33,989 bases of DNA. Source: an uncultured Oscillospiraceae bacterium (GTDB lineage Bacteria > Bacillota > Clostridia > Oscillospirales > Oscillospiraceae). Of the stretch, positions 32,178 through 33,989 are shown piece after piece; within the stretch, counting starts at the first letter, position 1; each line of letters opens with the position of its first letter. Location of the stretch: assembly GCA_947627325.1 (NCBI GenBank), contig CANQVO010000019.1, positions 1 to 33,989 of the forward strand, given 5' to 3'. The position numbers and the translations under genes were made by a program. The notes beneath the pieces are model-generated. The model did no database searches. It had not been told where the DNA came from and saw only the letters and a program-made list of their open reading frames with translations.

Positions 32178-32737
32178 TGAACCTGGGTAAAATTGCGGAC
32201 CTTCTCGCGGTGAATGGAATTGAGGAATCCGTATTTCTCGAGAAGCTCTACCGCGCCCTTCTGCTCAGTGTGTTTGAAGTTGTGTGCAAGGAGATAAAAA
32301 AGCAAGGCGTTAAAACGATGGAAAAAGAGAACTTTCGAAAATTTAAGAATAAAGTCATTCCAACCAGGGGGATCGTCGCACGCTACGCTGGTTGTCAACT
32401 GCCCGACGAAGATTATGCGGAGATGGCAAGGCTGCTAACCGCTTTCTTTCGGACGGGAAGCCCCAGAAAAAAATTTCAGGACGATTACCGCGAACAGCTG
32501 ATAAAGAGGCAGGCCGGACAATGCGCCATCTGCCATGCCCCCATTACAGCCAAGGGCGCCCACCTGGATCATATTGTGCCGTGGGAGTACGTGGGAGACA
32601 ACCTGGAGGACAACTATCAAATGCTGTGCGGGATATGCAACCAAAGGAAGGGCACAGCTGCATATTTTGAATTTTCTATGCTTCTACTCAATAAGAGCTC
32701 GCTTCGGACAGAAAGGCTTAAGGCGCACGCCGGATAG
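32177..32737 (+). CDS. HNH endonuclease
   Basis: 186 residues. The C-terminal half is a classic zinc-containing HNH domain: CAIC (116-119), HLDHIVPWEYVG (129-140), DNYQMLCGICNQRKG (145-159), giving the DH, N and N/H positions and two CxxC zinc knuckles. The N-terminal 100 residues are helical and charged (IADLLAVNGIEESVFLEKLYRALL, KFKNKVIPTRGIVARYAGCQLPDEDYAEMARLL) and I do not recognise them; they may recognise DNA or contact the DGQHR partner. ATG 32177 shares one base with the upstream stop (TAATG), and GGAGGG lies 6 nt before it, so translation is coupled. Such nucleases cut DNA, often foreign or modified DNA. The same low-GC composition as the partner gene supports joint acquisition. Confidence 0.92.
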   Translation: MNLGKIADLLAVNGIEESVFLEKLYRALLLSVFEVVCKEIKKQGVKTMEKENFRKFKNKVIPTRGIVARYAGCQLPDEDYAEMARLLTAFFRTGSPRKKFQDDYREQLIKRQAGQCAICHAPITAKGAHLDHIVPWEYVGDNLEDNYQMLCGICNQRKGTAAYFEFSMLLLNKSSLRTERLKAHAG

Positions 32738-32969
32738 GGGGCGCTTGGTCACTTGCGCTCAAACGGCGCGGCGGTTTCGTTTGCCGCGGCAAAAAATCAG
32801 GCCACAGGGCGTTAGCCTTGTGGCCTGATTTTTGGGTTTTTCTCGGTGGGATGCCGTAGTAGCCCTGGCCCAGGGCCTTGGCGTGGCCAAAGCCGTATTC
32901 CTCCGTCGCGTAAAGGCCGCCGCCCCGGCCGGACCAAAATTCGACATTTTTATCCAAACCTCCTATCAT
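32718..32969 (-). pseudogene. Possible gene remnant or small ORF opposite the recombinase leader
   Basis: A minus-strand frame of 83 codons (ATG 32969 to a stop at 32718). Its first 43 codons, encoding [18 protein letters not shown] and [16 protein letters not shown], use GC3-rich codons typical of real genes here, while the rest runs through the terminator hairpin at 32791-32833 and looks non-coding. I suspect the 5' end of a truncated gene. Alternative: chance coding potential in GC-rich DNA. Confidence 0.35.
32791..32833. terminator. Bidirectional terminator after the HNH gene
   Basis: A 15-bp stem (AAAAATCAGGCCACA, 32792-32806, with its complement at 32819-32833) and a GC-containing loop, flanked by A- and T-runs. 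It ends the DGQHR-HNH transcript about 55 bp past the stop and separates it from the recombinase. Confidence 0.88.
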
Positions 32970-32998
32970 AAAGGCACAGCTTTTATGACAGGAGGTTT
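32956..32998 (+). promoter_or_regulatory. 17-bp inverted repeat covering the recombinase ribosome binding site
   Basis: Arms at 32956-32972 (AAACCTCCTATCATAAA) and 32982-32998 match at 16 of 17 positions around a 9-nt centre; two further pairs can extend the stem inward. The right arm includes AGGAGG, the ribosome site of the recombinase, so an RNA hairpin would hide it. As DNA the same dyad could be a recombinase-binding core site. Confidence 0.65.
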
Positions 32999-33002
32999 TC
33001 GT

Positions 33003-33914
33003 ATGGACACGCTGAAGGAGCAGGTGGCGGCCTATTTGCGCCGCTGTGAATTTGAAAAGGGGCTCTCGGCGGACACGCTGAAGGCCTATCGGGGGGATCT
33101 GGCGCAGTTTTGCCGCTTCGCGGGGGCCCGGACGGTGGACAAGGCCCTGCTGGGGGAGTACGCGGCCTTCCTCAACAGCCGCTACGCCCCCCGGTCGGTA
33201 AAGCGCAAGCTGGCCAGCCTCCGGGCGTTTTACGCCGCGCGGGAGGAGGACGACCCCGCCCTGGAGTCCCCCTTCCACCGTCTGCGCCTCCACATCAAAT
33301 ACCCCCGGGAGCTCCCCCGGGTGGTCCCGGAGGAGCTGGTGCGGGCCCTGCTCCAGGCCGCCTACGCCCGGTACCGGCGGGCCCAGAGCCGCTGGGCCCT
33401 GCGGGACGCGCTGGTGCTGGAACTTCTTTTCGCCACGGGGATGCGGGTATCCGAGCTGTGCGCGCTGACCCCGGAGACCTTTCAGTTCACCGCCGCCTCC
33501 CTGCGTCTGCTGATCCGCGGCAAGGGGCGCAAGGAGCGGGTCCTGGAGGTCGCCGCCGACGAGGTGGTGGCGCTGGCCCGGCGGTATTGGGAGGCGTTCG
33601 GGCCGGCCATCCACGCCACCGGCGCCGTCCTGCTCAACCGCCGGAGCCGGCCCCTCCAGCCCCAGTCGGTGCGGCGGATCATCGACGACTATCAGGCGGC
33701 GGCCCAGTCCTCTCTCCACATCACGCCCCATATGTTCCGCCACACCTTCGCCACCGCCCTTCTGGAAAACGGCGTGGACATCCGCTACATCCAGTCCCTC
33801 CTGGGCCACAGCTCCATCTCCACCACCGAGATCTACACCCACGTAGCCACCCGCCACCAATCCCTCCTCCTGGCCGAAAAACACCCCAGGAGCAAGATGA
33901 ACTTTACCCTATAA
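33003..33914 (+). CDS. Tyrosine recombinase / integrase (XerC/XerD-like)
   Basis: 303 residues, the normal length for Xer-type recombinases. An N-terminal SAM-like core-binding domain (1-95: [32 protein letters not shown]) is followed by a catalytic domain with the full set of residues: R148 ([10 protein letters not shown]), K174 (IRGKGRKER), H243 and R246 ([17 protein letters not shown]), H269 ([16 protein letters not shown]) and nucleophile Y278. It should cut and rejoin DNA at paired sites. It could be an Xer homologue for dimer resolution or the recombinase of a small integrated element; the AT-rich DGQHR-HNH operon beside it favours the latter slightly. Start at ATG 33003 with GGAGG 7 nt upstream, inside the inverted repeat; an in-frame upstream ATG at 32985 is less likely. 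A hairpin terminator follows at 33922. Confidence 0.93.
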   Translation: MDTLKEQVAAYLRRCEFEKGLSADTLKAYRGDLAQFCRFAGARTVDKALLGEYAAFLNSRYAPRSVKRKLASLRAFYAAREEDDPALESPFHRLRLHIKYPRELPRVVPEELVRALLQAAYARYRRAQSRWALRDALVLELLFATGMRVSELCALTPETFQFTAASLRLLIRGKGRKERVLEVAADEVVALARRYWEAFGPAIHATGAVLLNRRSRPLQPQSVRRIIDDYQAAAQSSLHITPHMFRHTFATALLENGVDIRYIQSLLGHSSISTTEIYTHVATRHQSLLLAEKHPRSKMNFTL

Positions 33915-33921
33915 ACACCCC

Positions 33922-33949
33922 CCAGCCCGCCGACTCCCCGGCGGGCTGG
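33922..33949 (+). terminator. Terminator of the recombinase gene
   Basis: An 11-bp perfect stem (CCAGCCCGCCG and complement, 6-nt loop) starts 7 bp after the stop. The T-run is weak (CTTATAT). Beyond it, to the window end, I see no gene. Confidence 0.7.
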
Positions 33950-33989
33950 ACTTATATAATGGCGGATAATCGTGAATTATCGGCTGTAC

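Noticed and set aside
33950-33989. Promoter at the window end (TATAAT at 33954-33959)
   Set aside because: No -35 at a suitable distance, and the hexamer lies directly behind the recombinase terminator. The window ends before any gene.

Overview
This window looks like a chromosomal segment of a high-GC, gut-type Clostridia, most like the Oscillospiraceae (Flavonifractor, Lawsonibacter or Oscillibacter group). The basis is GC-rich coding with strong GC3 bias, Firmicute-type Shine-Dalgarno sites (GGAGG), two giant SLH-anchored surface proteins with GLUG, InlB-type and MBG-type repeats, and a small DUF6485-like Cys-rich protein. The species assignment is inference.

Layout. 1-3160: a tRNA-Ala(GGC) whose leader carries two extra copies of the tRNA 5' half, a cytidylate kinase-like gene, a TspO-family gene, a stalk-domain secreted protein and a Phd/ParE-type toxin-antitoxin pair. 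3190-22160: two very large paralogous cell-surface proteins (about 2600 and 2450 residues, both minus strand). Between them lie a DinJ/YafQ-type toxin-antitoxin cassette flanked by near-identical repeats, a plus-strand ECF sigma factor with its membrane anti-sigma partner, and a hairpin-rich non-coding stretch. 22184-30935: a minus-strand run that reads as one transport and salvage operon. It holds a 65-aa Cys-rich protein, a DAACS-type symporter with an extra N-terminal domain, a single-chain amino-acid ABC transporter (binding lobes, permease, ATPase and an extra C-terminal domain), a lipoprotein 5'-nucleotidase and an AzgA-type purine permease. 30936-32833: an AT-richer two-gene operon encoding a DGQHR-domain protein and an HNH endonuclease, behind a strong promoter with a 21-bp palindrome. 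32956-33949: a complete tyrosine recombinase whose ribosome binding site lies in a 17-bp inverted repeat.

How the parts fit. The nucleotidase and purine permease suggest extracellular nucleotide breakdown followed by base uptake; the two amino-acid-type transporters upstream appear to be co-transcribed with them. Both transporters carry, at opposite ends, a similar roughly 110-125 residue domain resembling a degenerate histidine-kinase-type (GHKL/RsbW-like) ATPase fold. I did not recognise this pairing from described systems. The DGQHR-HNH pair next to a recombinase, with base composition unlike its surroundings, looks like a compact acquired nuclease or DNA-defence module. These are the two strongest candidates for something undescribed. 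The surface-protein region shows signs of regulation: a 19-bp-spaced promoter with a dyad in the spacer for one gene, and paired direct repeats upstream of a weak promoter for the other.

All domain assignments come from reading motifs by eye; no database search was possible.
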